The notes under the pieces were generated by a model. That model made no database searches. It had not been told where the DNA came from and worked only from the letters and a program-made list of their open reading frames with translations. This document shows, in pieces, positions 8,077 through 15,913 of a DNA stretch of 64,000 bases. The position numbers and the translations under genes are program-made. The DNA lies in the NCBI GenBank assembly GCA_964369405.1, contig CAYJGB010000009.1, positions 20,416-84,415 of the forward strand. Direction: 5' to 3'. Each line of letters opens with the position of its first letter. Within the stretch, counting starts at the first letter, position 1. The DNA comes from CAYJFG01 sp964369405. GTDB lineage: Bacteria; Bacillota; Clostridia; Oscillospirales; Acutalibacteraceae.

Positions 8077-9900
8077 TTATTCAACTGTAACAGATTTTGC
8101 AAGGTTACGAGGTTTATCAACATCTAAACCTTTTAAGAATGAAGTATAATATGCTAAGAACTGTAATGGCACAATCGCTTTTAACGATGCAAAAATATCC
8201 GCTTTACAATTTAACACTATTTTTTCATCATATGCATCTTTAGGAATTTTTATACTATCCAATGTAATAACTGTTATTTTACCACCACGAGCTGTAACTT
8301 CTCTAATATTTGAAATAGTTTTTTGTGCTAATTTTGCATCTGTAACAAGTGCAATAACAGGTGTTTCCTCAGTTATCAATGAAAGTGTGCCATGTTTTAA
8401 TTCCCCTGCTGCGTATGCCTCACAGTGTACATAAGAAACTTCTTTTAGTTTTAAAGCAGCTTCAAGTGCAAGGCAAGAGTCAAGTCCACGCCCAATATAG
8501 AACATACTGTGTGCATTTACAAAATCTTTTGCAACCTCTTTGCATTGTTCTTGTAGCTTAAATGTTTCTCCAAATGTTCTAATGGTTTCTAAGAAAGCAT
8601 CTATAAATGTATTAGCCTCGTCTTTTGAAATTGTTTCATTAGCCACTGCTAGTTTTAATCCCATTAAATAGAACAATGAAACTTGCACAGAAAAAGCTTT
8701 TGTACTTGCAACTGCAATTTCAGTGCCTGCATATGTGTACATAACGTTATCAGCCTCAAGTGCAATTGCTGAGCCTCGAACGTTAACAATAGCAAGGTTT
8801 GGCACGTTTTTTTCTTTAGCTAGCCTTAATGCAGCTAGTGTATCAGCAGTTTCTCCAGATTGTGAAAGCACAATTACTAAATCTTTTTCAGATAGTACTG
8901 GTGGATTATAACGGAACTCTGAGGCAATAACAGGAAAAACATTTATATCTGCTATATTACGTAACACTTGTCCACCAAGCATACCTGCATAGTAAGCAGT
9001 ACCACAAGCAACTACATATATATTGTTAAAATCTGCGAAGAACTCATCGCTGATGTTATCAGCACTAAAATCAGGTAATTTTTCATCAGAAATACGTGGA
9101 GCAACTGTTCTTTCAAGTGCAAGTGGTTGATCGAAAATTTCTTTCAACATAAAATGATCATAGCCACATTTTTCAGCATTTTCTACTGTTAGGCTTGAAA
9201 CACTAATTGTCTTCTCAATAGGATTTTTATCCATATCATAGAATTTTTCCTCACCATCTGAAAGATGTGCTATTTCGCCCTCTTCCAATGTGTAAAATTT
9301 ATTAGTGTATTTTAGTACAGCTGAAATATCAGAAGCAAGGAAAAGCCCCTCGTCAGAACTAGCCACTATTAGAGGACTATTTTTTCTTGTTGCAAAAATT
9401 TCACCTGGTTTATCATAAAATACAATTGCAAAAGCATATGCACCCTCAAACTTTTCACACGCTTTTTTAATAGCCTCAAATGGATTGCCATCGTAGTAGT
9501 AATCAAATAACTTAGATGCTATCTCTGTATCCGTTTGAGAAACAAAAGTATAACCTTTTCCTATTAAAAAATCACTTATTTCAAGGTAGTTTTCAATAAT
9601 ACCATTATGAACCAAAGATAATTTTTCTGTTGAATGTGGATGAGCATTAACATTAGACGGAATACCGTGTGTCGCCCATCTCGTATGTCCTATACCACAT
9701 TTTGCACTATCATCAACAACTTTGACTGCTTCTTTTAAGTTGTTGATTCTGCCCATTGTTTTACAAGTTAATATTTTTTGCTCAGGCGTAAAAACTGAAA
9801 TTCCTGCTGAATCATATCCTCTGTATTCCAATCTTTCTAACCCGTTTAGTAAAACTTCTTTAGCACTTAATTCCCCAGTAAATCCTACTATACCACACAT
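8077..9900 (-). CDS. glmS: Glutamine--fructose-6-phosphate aminotransferase (isomerizing)
   Basis: GlmS makes glucosamine-6-phosphate from fructose-6-phosphate and glutamine, the first step to UDP-GlcNAc for peptidoglycan. The start is set at the ATG giving MCGIVGFTG, because the catalytic N-terminal cysteine must follow the initiator Met; this leaves 607 residues, the normal length. A longer frame exists upstream (to 9990) but runs through the promoter. The N-terminal Ntn glutaminase domain (RWATHG, HNGIIENY) is followed by two SIS sugar-isomerase domains (SQSGETADT; STKAFS) and the conserved C-terminus KPRNLAKSVTVE. Monocistronic. Confidence 0.97.
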   Translation of the reverse strand: MCGIVGFTGELSAKEVLLNGLERLEYRGYDSAGISVFTPEQKILTCKTMGRINNLKEAVKVVDDSAKCGIGHTRWATHGIPSNVNAHPHSTEKLSLVHNGIIENYLEISDFLIGKGYTFVSQTDTEIASKLFDYYYDGNPFEAIKKACEKFEGAYAFAIVFYDKPGEIFATRKNSPLIVASSDEGLFLASDISAVLKYTNKFYTLEEGEIAHLSDGEEKFYDMDKNPIEKTISVSSLTVENAEKCGYDHFMLKEIFDQPLALERTVAPRISDEKLPDFSADNISDEFFADFNNIYVVACGTAYYAGMLGGQVLRNIADINVFPVIASEFRYNPPVLSEKDLVIVLSQSGETADTLAALRLAKEKNVPNLAIVNVRGSAIALEADNVMYTYAGTEIAVASTKAFSVQVSLFYLMGLKLAVANETISKDEANTFIDAFLETIRTFGETFKLQEQCKEVAKDFVNAHSMFYIGRGLDSCLALEAALKLKEVSYVHCEAYAAGELKHGTLSLITEETPVIALVTDAKLAQKTISNIREVTARGGKITVITLDSIKIPKDAYDEKIVLNCKADIFASLKAIVPLQFLAYYTSFLKGLDVDKPRNLAKSVTVE

Positions 9901-9961
9901 TTTAATACCCACTTTCTCTTTATTAAATAACAATTTAAAATAACTACTATAAATCATCTGT

Positions 9962-9990
9962 AGTATAACATTATTGATTTTTTTTGTCAA
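9962..9990 (-). promoter_or_regulatory. glmS promoter
   Basis: Minus-strand TTGACA (9985-9990) and TATACT (9962-9967), 17 bases apart. The leader is only about 55 nt, too short for a glmS ribozyme, so regulation by that ribozyme is not supported here. Confidence 0.75.
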
Positions 9991-10056
9991 GAGTTCTACT
10001 CCAATTATTAGTTCATTAAATTAATAAAATTACATTCTATCATAACGTAAATAATC

Positions 10057-10109
10057 ATAAAAAAAACGATTATTCTTATGGGCTAAAGTCAAACCCTGTA
10101 AGAATAATC
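10057..10109 (-). terminator. tRNA-Leu terminator
   Basis: An 11-bp stem (10068-10078 with 10099-10109) ends in an 8-10 base T-tract on the minus strand (10057-10066). It begins 5 bp after the tRNA CCA end. Confidence 0.85.
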
Positions 10110-10113
10110 ACAG

Positions 10114-10197
10114 TGGTGCGAGTGACGGGACTTGAACCCGTACGTCATAGACACACGCCCCTCAAACGTGCCTGTCTGCCAGTTCCAGCACACTCGC
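10114..10197 (-). tRNA. tRNA-Leu(GAG)
   Basis: A full class II tRNA with a long variable arm. The acceptor stem GCGAGTG (10191-10197) pairs with CACTCGC, followed by an encoded CCA (10114-10116). The D-arm contains GGAACTGGCAGAC and the T-arm contains GGGTTCAAGTCCC. The anticodon loop TTGAGGG gives GAG (plus-strand 10161-10163), reading CUC and CUU leucine codons. Own promoter and terminator. Confidence 0.96.
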
Positions 10198-10211
10198 ATT
10201 TTACGTAATGT

Positions 10212-10240
10212 ATTATATCAAAAAGGTAAAGTATTGTCAA
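10212..10240 (-). promoter_or_regulatory. tRNA-Leu promoter
   Basis: Minus-strand consensus TTGACA (10235-10240) and TATAAT (10212-10217), 17 bases apart, about 15 bases before the tRNA 5' end. Confidence 0.8.
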
Positions 10241-10338
10241 TGTTTTAACTTGCATTGTTTAAGTTCTCTTTACCTTAACTTGTTTTAATCTTCCTACTTT
10301 TTAAGTTAACTCATTCTTTTTTCACTTCACAATATTCA

Positions 10339-10373
10339 CCTATTTAAACTTAATCATTTTAAGTTTAAATAGG
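10339..10373 (-). terminator. Hairpin after the glutamate synthase operon
   Basis: A perfect 14-bp stem (10339-10352 with 10360-10373), 25 bp beyond the last gene of the glt operon. No strong T-run follows on the minus strand, so it may protect the mRNA 3' end rather than terminate efficiently. Confidence 0.5.
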
Positions 10374-10397
10374 CGATATTTTTATACTTTTATACTC

Positions 10398-11126
10398 TTA
10401 ACTATATGTGTATATTTGTTTACTTTGGTGCTCATGGTCTGGAACTATAACCATAAAATTATGATTTAAAATCTCTTTCTTATCTTCTCCAAAAGCTTCA
10501 CAATAGTCATCTAACTGAGTAGATAATTTTGCAAAATCTTTTTCTGTTGCTTTTCTTGCTTTTACTTGTTTTGGCAAGTTTATTGGTAATTCATTTTCTT
10601 CGCAACGTAAGAATATCATTCCACCATGCATACCTGTTCCACAAAAGTTACCTACTATTGCATCTGAATTTGTATTCATACCTAATACTATTATAATTCC
10701 ACCTGCTTGGTATTCTCCTAAAAAGCTACCTGCACTGCCTCCTATAACTATTACTGGTATTCTATCTTGATATGATTTCATATGTATCCCAGTTCTATAC
10801 CCTGAGTTACCATGTATTATTATTTTTCCACCACGCATACCATATCCAGTTGCATCTCCACACATTCCATGAACATATATTGCACCCTCGTTCATAGTGT
10901 CGCCTGTAGCTTCTTGAGTGTTTCCATACACATTTATTGTACTTCCGTCTAAATAACATCCTAATGCATTTCCTGGTGTTCCGTTTATTACAATATTTTT
11001 TCCTTTAGATGCACTTGCTATATAACGTTGTCCTATACAATTGTCTATTGTTACTTCTGTATCCTTAGATTCTCTAAGTAAGTTGTTTAACTCTTTAAAA
11101 TGCATTAAATCTGCTGTTATTTTCAT
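10398..11126 (-). CDS. Glutamate synthase, GXGXG (alpha-subunit C-terminal) domain protein
   Basis: A 242-residue stand-alone copy of the right-handed beta-helix that ends bacterial glutamate synthase large subunits. Repeated glycine motifs are visible (NGTPGNALGCYLDG, GMCGDATGYGMRGG, GNSGYRTG, GGSAGSFLGEYQAGG, GNFCGTGMHGG). It serves as the structural third part of a split glutamate synthase with the FMN and amidotransferase subunits encoded upstream. Its ATG overlaps the stop of the preceding oxidoreductase (ATGA), indicating translational coupling. Last gene of the five-gene operon. Confidence 0.9.
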   Translation of the reverse strand: MKITADLMHFKELNNLLRESKDTEVTIDNCIGQRYIASASKGKNIVINGTPGNALGCYLDGSTINVYGNTQEATGDTMNEGAIYVHGMCGDATGYGMRGGKIIIHGNSGYRTGIHMKSYQDRIPVIVIGGSAGSFLGEYQAGGIIIVLGMNTNSDAIVGNFCGTGMHGGMIFLRCEENELPINLPKQVKARKATEKDFAKLSTQLDDYCEAFGEDKKEILNHNFMVIVPDHEHQSKQIYTYS

Positions 11127-12355
11127 AGACTTGCACCCCCTAAAGTTTTTGCTCTTTCTCTTTTTGAGAAAGCCATAAGTTGTGGTTTTTCTTTTATCAA
11201 CTCAAAATCTATTGAATTTAAATCTTTTTTCTCTCTGATTAATGAAGTATATATACCGGCTCTACTAACATTACCAATCATTATATACCCTATCAATAAA
11301 TTATCTTTTACTACTAACTTCTTATAACTACCCTCAACTTTTACAATATGTTCTTCTCCACCATATGTTCCAGCTGTAATTATATGCATTCCAAAAAATC
11401 CGATTGCATTCATAGGTATAGCTTTATCATATACAGAAGATGCCCCAGCCATATTATTACCTGCAACTTCACCTTGCATATATGCATTTGGTAATAAAGC
11501 CATAATTTTTTCCTCATTAGTAGTTATGTCTAAACTCTCGCTACAATCTCCACCACTATAAATGTCTACTATAGTAGTTTGACATTTTAAGTCAGTTACT
11601 ATGCCACGATTAACTTTACCACCAATTTCAGAAACAAGCTCTGTGTTAGGTCTAACTCCAACAGCAATTACTAAGATGTCAAAATCTATCTCTTTCCCAC
11701 TGTTTAATATTGCTTTATTACTTTTAAAAACTTTAACACTATCACTAAGTGTAAATACAACATCGTTTTTCTCAATATGTTCTTGAACCATTTGAGAACC
11801 TGTTTCATCTAATATACTAGGTAAAATACGATTTGCTAAATCTACTACATGAATACTTTGAACTCTATCCTTTATACCCTCAGCACATTTTAAACCGATT
11901 AAACCAGCACCAATAATTAACACTTTACTTTCACTTGTAATAACTTCTTCTATTGCTTTTGCATCGTCTAATGTCATAAAAGTAAATTTGTTTTTTACTG
12001 TTTCTACACCATCCATAGGTGGCATAAATGGTTTTGAACCAGTAGCAACAAATAATTTATCATAATTAATTTTACTACTATCTTCTAACTCTACATTTTT
12101 ATTATCTTTATCAATTTTTATAACCTTTTTACCTAATATAGTTTCCACATTGTTATCTTCATAAAAACTATTGTTACGATATTTCATTCTCTCTTCGTCA
12201 GTTTTTCCTAAAAGCAAGTAAGAAATCAAAGGTCTTGAATATGTATGATGTTTTTCATCTGATATTAAAGTAATTTTACCCTCTTTATCATATTGTCTAA
12301 TCCCCTCAACGCAACCAATTGCAGCAGCTGAGTTTCCTATAATTACATAATTCAT
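11123..12355 (-). CDS. NAD(P)/FAD-dependent oxidoreductase of the glutamate synthase cluster
   Basis: A flavoprotein of 410 residues, counted from the ATG giving MNYVIIGNSAAAIG, which has a GGAGGAGAG ribosome site. Two dinucleotide folds are visible: the N-terminal FAD site (VIIGNSAAAIG, the Asn-Ser variant seen in nitrite reductase/rubredoxin reductase-like proteins) and the central NAD(P) site VLIIGAGLIGLKCAEG. The second FAD motif is VDIYSGGDC. In this cluster it probably passes electrons from NAD(P)H through the neighbouring ferredoxin-like protein to the FMN subunit, replacing the usual GltD small subunit (inference). Confidence 0.88.
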   Translation of the reverse strand: MNYVIIGNSAAAIGCVEGIRQYDKEGKITLISDEKHHTYSRPLISYLLLGKTDEERMKYRNNSFYEDNNVETILGKKVIKIDKDNKNVELEDSSKINYDKLFVATGSKPFMPPMDGVETVKNKFTFMTLDDAKAIEEVITSESKVLIIGAGLIGLKCAEGIKDRVQSIHVVDLANRILPSILDETGSQMVQEHIEKNDVVFTLSDSVKVFKSNKAILNSGKEIDFDILVIAVGVRPNTELVSEIGGKVNRGIVTDLKCQTTIVDIYSGGDCSESLDITTNEEKIMALLPNAYMQGEVAGNNMAGASSVYDKAIPMNAIGFFGMHIITAGTYGGEEHIVKVEGSYKKLVVKDNLLIGYIMIGNVSRAGIYTSLIREKKDLNSIDFELIKEKPQLMAFSKRERAKTLGGASL

Positions 12356-12357
12356 AC

Positions 12358-12786
12358 TTATCTCTCCTCCCATTCTATAGCTTTATTTGGACATCCCATG
12401 ACACAAGCAGGAGAACCATTAGAATTTTTTACACAAAGCTCACATTTTTGTATAACGCCCTCACTAGTTGGAGATATACAACCATATGGACATGATAACA
12501 AACAAGTATAACAGCCAACACATTTATCTTGATTAACTTCAATAATACCATCTTTGATAGTTAATGCACCAGTTATACAGCTTTTAACACATAGTGGCTC
12601 GTCACAATGACGACAAGAAACTGCAAAACTTATTGAGTCGTGTTCTTCTATTCTAATTCTAGGGTTAATAGTTATATTTTTAAGCGCTTTAACCATATCT
12701 GATTTGCCACTATTTGCAAATGCACAATAATATTCGCATAAGTGACAACCTAAACACCATTTTTCATTTACGTATATACGTTTCAT
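12358..12786 (-). CDS. 4Fe-4S ferredoxin-like electron carrier
   Basis: A 142-residue iron-sulfur protein with the layout of HycB/DmsB-type carriers. Four cysteine clusters are visible: CLGCHLCEYYC, CRHCDEPLCVKSC, CVGCYTCLLSCPYGC and CELC...CVMGCP, enough for three or four [4Fe-4S] centres. It lies between the FMN subunit and the oxidoreductase of the glutamate synthase operon and probably wires the two together. It ends 2 bp before the start of the downstream oxidoreductase. Confidence 0.9.
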   Translation of the reverse strand: MKRIYVNEKWCLGCHLCEYYCAFANSGKSDMVKALKNITINPRIRIEEHDSISFAVSCRHCDEPLCVKSCITGALTIKDGIIEVNQDKCVGCYTCLLSCPYGCISPTSEGVIQKCELCVKNSNGSPACVMGCPNKAIEWEER

Positions 12787-12800
12787 AGTATTGCTCCTCC

Positions 12801-14306
12801 TTATTCGCCAGCGTGTTTAATGCCCAATATTTCTAATTCTTTTTCAGTAAGCCCTATTCCTCTAAGCATTAGCCTATTACCTCTTAAAGCCTCAATAGAG
12901 TTAATACCCATACCACCCATCATTTCTTTAATCTCGTGGTCCCAAGCAGTAACAAGGTTTACAAGTCTTTCATAACCAATATTAGGATTTAAACGTCTAA
13001 CAAGTTCTTCTCTTTGAGTAGCAATACCCCAGTTACATTTACCAGCTTGACAACTTCTGCACTGATGACAACCAAGTGCTAATAAAGCAGTTGTAGCTAT
13101 ATAAACAGCATCTGCACCAAGTGCAATAGCTTTTACTATGTCTGAACTATTTCTAATTGTACCACCAACTACTATTGATAAATTACCACGTATACCCTCG
13201 TCACGCAATCTTTGGTCAACAGCTGCAAGTGCTAATTCTATTGGAATACCTACATTATCTCTAATTCTTGTAGGAGCAGCACCAGTACCACCTCTAAAGC
13301 CGTCAATAGCTATAATATCAGCACCACCTCTAGCAATACCACTAGCAATCGCTGCAACATTATGAACAGCCGCAATTTTAACAATAACTGGTTTTTTATA
13401 ATTAGTAGCCTCTTTTAATGAGTATACTAATTGTCTTAAATCTTCAATTGAATATATATCATGGTGAGGAGCTGGTGAAATTGCATCTTCGCCCTCTGGA
13501 ATCATTCTAGTTTTTGATATATCTCCAACTATTTTATTACCTGGAAGATGTCCACCAATACCAGGTTTTGCACCTTGACCAATTTTTATTTCGATAGCTG
13601 AACCTTGTTCTAAGTAGTCTTTATACACACCAAAACGACCAGATGCAACTTGAACAATTGTATTATCACCAAATTTATAAAAATCTTTATGTAATCCACC
13701 CTCACCAGTATTATAAAAAGTTCCTAGTTCTTGTGCTGCTCTTGCTAAACTTTCGTGAGCATTATAACTAATTGAGCCATAAGACATAGCAGAAAACATA
13801 ACAGGTACTTTAAGTTGTAATTGAGGAGTTGAGTTATCTTCTAAATTACCATTTTCGTCACGAGAAATACTTTTAGGTTTTTTACCTAAGAAAGTCCTTG
13901 TTTCCATAGGCTCACGGAGTGGGTCTATAGATGGGTTTGTAACTTGAGATGCATTAATAAGCATTTTATCCCAATAAATAGGATAATCTTTAGGGTTACC
14001 CATTGATGATAACAAAACTCCACCAGTACCAGCTTGACGATACACCTCACTAATAGCATCTTTAGTCCAGTTAGCGTTTTGTTTAAAAGTATGGTCTGTT
14101 TTAACAATTTTCAACGCTCTAGTAGGACATAGCGACACACATCTATGACAGACAACACATTTACTCTCGTCTGCAAACATTAAGTTTAACTCTTTATCTA
14201 AATGATGTACTTCATTAGCACATTGACGCTCACAAGCTCTACATGCTATACATCTTGAACTATCACGAATAACTTCATATTCTGGATATAAAAAATCAAT
14301 AGCCAT
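12801..14306 (-). CDS. gltB: Glutamate synthase FMN-binding (central) subunit with N-terminal ferredoxin domain
   Basis: A 501-residue archaeal-type glutamate synthase core. Residues about 1-75 carry two [4Fe-4S] motifs (CIACRACERQC, CVVCHRCVSLCP). The rest is the FMN-binding barrel that reduces 2-iminoglutarate, with MSYGSISYNAHESLARAA, TGEGGLHKD, KIGQGAKPGIGGHLPG, IAIDGFRGGTGAAP and the 3Fe-4S-type cysteines CHQCRSCQAGKC. The GATase and GXGXG parts are encoded separately on each side. Start ATG overlaps the stop of the amidotransferase gene by one base. Symbol follows the large-subunit family. Confidence 0.93.
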   Translation of the reverse strand: MAIDFLYPEYEVIRDSSRCIACRACERQCANEVHHLDKELNLMFADESKCVVCHRCVSLCPTRALKIVKTDHTFKQNANWTKDAISEVYRQAGTGGVLLSSMGNPKDYPIYWDKMLINASQVTNPSIDPLREPMETRTFLGKKPKSISRDENGNLEDNSTPQLQLKVPVMFSAMSYGSISYNAHESLARAAQELGTFYNTGEGGLHKDFYKFGDNTIVQVASGRFGVYKDYLEQGSAIEIKIGQGAKPGIGGHLPGNKIVGDISKTRMIPEGEDAISPAPHHDIYSIEDLRQLVYSLKEATNYKKPVIVKIAAVHNVAAIASGIARGGADIIAIDGFRGGTGAAPTRIRDNVGIPIELALAAVDQRLRDEGIRGNLSIVVGGTIRNSSDIVKAIALGADAVYIATTALLALGCHQCRSCQAGKCNWGIATQREELVRRLNPNIGYERLVNLVTAWDHEIKEMMGGMGINSIEALRGNRLMLRGIGLTEKELEILGIKHAGE

Positions 14307-15394
14307 TATTTTGTACCTCCGTCTACTGTAATAACAACAGGCTCTCCACCTTTAGGTGCCCATATTTTATCAAGATTTGGCTGAATAACTCTTATAGCTG
14401 CTTCTTCGCTAGAGAGATATACCATATCGTCTTTTTCACCGATAACCATAGAACGTAACTTCAGTCTGTCATTAAGTGCCATTAATCCACCCTCAAAGCC
14501 AACTAAAATAGAGAAAGGTCCTGTTACTAAGAAACTAGCAAACGCATTTCTAAGATATGTCATACGTTTTCTTTGTTCTTCAGGCATAGCCTCAATAGTG
14601 CTCCAAAACGGCGCTGACATAATCCATGCACTTTCTTCATATGTAAGACCTTGTCTACGTACTAAGTAATCTATCATATATGTAATAGCTTCTGTGTCAG
14701 TAAGCAAAGAACAATTATAACCCATCATTTCAATATATCTTCTGTTTGCATCATAAGAAGAAATTTCTCCATTATGCACAACAGAGCAGTCAAGCATAGC
14801 AAATGGATGCGCTCCACCCCACCAGCCTGGTGTATTTGTAGGGTATCTACCATGTGCTGTAAAACAATACCCCTCATATTCATCTAATCTATAGTAAACA
14901 CCAACATCTTCTGGATAGCCAACAGCTTTAAACGCTCCCATATTTTTACCACTAGAAAAAACATAAGCACCGTCAATAGCTACATTAATATGCATAGTTG
15001 TTTTAAATACAAATTCATCTTCATTAACTTGCATATCTGCAACTCTATAAGATAAAGGTTTTACAAAATAACGCCAAATTAAAGGTTCATCTGTAATACA
15101 TTTTAATTTTCTTGTAGGCATTTTTGACATACTAGCGACTTCATAATTAGCACTAATATATTTATAACATTGCTCTCTAGTAAATTCGTTGTCGTAAAAA
15201 ACGTGCAACGCATAGTAGTCTTTAAACTCTGGATAAATTCCGTAAGCTGCAAAACCACCACCTAAACCATTACTTCTGTCGTGCATAACAGATATAGACT
15301 TAATAATGTCTTCACCATTATAAAGTTTTCCACTTTTAGAAATCATACCAGAAATCGCACAACCTGAAGGTATTCTAACTTGACCCTCTCTCAT
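14306..15394 (-). CDS. Glutamate synthase class II glutamine amidotransferase subunit
   Basis: A 362-residue Ntn-hydrolase domain that releases ammonia from glutamine. The catalytic cysteine is Cys12, preceded by an 11-residue propeptide (MREGQVRIPSG) that must be removed to expose it. Typical elements are GRYPTNTPGWWGGAHPFA, VVHNGEISSY and LLTDTEAITY. First gene of the split glutamate synthase operon (amidotransferase, FMN subunit, ferredoxin, oxidoreductase, GXGXG). AAGGAGAAG is the ribosome site. It is divergent from the glutamine synthetase gene, giving a complete GS-GOGAT nitrogen module. Confidence 0.92.
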   Translation of the reverse strand: MREGQVRIPSGCAISGMISKSGKLYNGEDIIKSISVMHDRSNGLGGGFAAYGIYPEFKDYYALHVFYDNEFTREQCYKYISANYEVASMSKMPTRKLKCITDEPLIWRYFVKPLSYRVADMQVNEDEFVFKTTMHINVAIDGAYVFSSGKNMGAFKAVGYPEDVGVYYRLDEYEGYCFTAHGRYPTNTPGWWGGAHPFAMLDCSVVHNGEISSYDANRRYIEMMGYNCSLLTDTEAITYMIDYLVRRQGLTYEESAWIMSAPFWSTIEAMPEEQRKRMTYLRNAFASFLVTGPFSILVGFEGGLMALNDRLKLRSMVIGEKDDMVYLSSEEAAIRVIQPNLDKIWAPKGGEPVVITVDGGTK

Positions 15395-15613
15395 AACATC
15401 TTCTCCTTATTTTTCACATAATATATTAACAAGTAATATTTAATTAAATATTTTATAAAACTAATTTAAGAGTTGAAACGCATTGAAACTATACATGTAC
15501 TACAATTTATACAAAACAAAAGCAGCAAAATCATTATTAATATAAACATCGTATATAATTTGTATAAAAACTCAAAAAAACACTGAAAAACATTTAATTA
15601 AACATCTTTCTAA

Positions 15614-15647
15614 AGTGAATTATACTTCACTAAATATAGAATGTCAA
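15614..15647 (-). promoter_or_regulatory. Glutamate synthase operon promoter with inverted repeat over the -10 box
   Basis: Minus-strand TTGACA (15642-15647) and TATAAT (15619-15624), 17 bases apart. An inverted repeat AGTGAA/TTCACT (15614-15619 and 15626-15631) straddles the -10 box and looks like a repressor operator. The leader to the start codon is about 218 nt, AT-rich, without a clear terminator. Confidence 0.65.
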
Positions 15648-15779
15648 TAGTTTTTTAAGAAAAAATGCAAGATACATTTGTTTTCTGTTAAATTTATATA
15701 AATATAGCTTATTTTCCAATGTTTATATATTAGTTTTTGCAAGAAATATAATTTTTCTTGCATTTTTTAAAAAAAGTAG

Positions 15780-15808
15780 TTGACAAATACATTTTTTAGG
15801 TATATAAT
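15780..15808 (+). promoter_or_regulatory. Promoter of glutamine synthetase III
   Basis: TTGACA (15780-15785) and TATAAT (15803-15808), 17 bases apart. The transcript would start near 15815, just before the hexaloop hairpin. Confidence 0.8.
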
Positions 15809-15819
15809 CTTAAACATAG

Positions 15820-15874
15820 ACAGCAAAGGCGCTGTAAAGGGATGTTTATACCCTTTACTCGCCTTTTTGTTTTA
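15820..15874 (+). promoter_or_regulatory. glnN leader: hexaloop hairpin overlapping an intrinsic terminator
   Basis: A small hairpin ACAGC-AAAGGC-GCTGT (15820-15835) has a six-base loop with A at position 1 and G at position 4. Its loop and 3' side are also the 5' arm of a terminator: AAAGGCG (15825-15831) pairs with CGCCTTT (15860-15866), stacked on AAAGGG/CCCTTT (15836-15841 with 15851-15856), and is followed by a T-tract. The two folds exclude each other. The A1/G4 hexaloop that competes with a terminator is the known target layout of ANTAR antiterminators, which control nitrogen genes in Clostridia. Only one hexaloop hairpin fits between the start site and the terminator here, whereas classical ANTAR targets have two. 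Confidence 0.7.
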
Positions 15875-15913
15875 TGTGTATTTATATTAGATTAGAGTTA
15901 GGAGTTTTTTAAA

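Noticed and set aside
8361..8911. Short plus-strand frames inside glmS
   Set aside because: Antisense shadows of glmS without ribosome sites.
9901..9990. Possible glmS ribozyme or N-terminal extension of GlmS
   Set aside because: The promoter lies at 9962-9990, leaving a leader of about 55 nt, too short for the ribozyme. The longer frame would bury the catalytic N-terminal cysteine.
15820..15866. Classical two-hairpin ANTAR target in the glnN leader
   Set aside because: Only one A1/G4 hexaloop hairpin fits between the transcription start and the terminator; the second stem (AAAGGG/CCCTTT) has a nine-base loop without the required bases. It is reported as ANTAR-like rather than as the standard motif.
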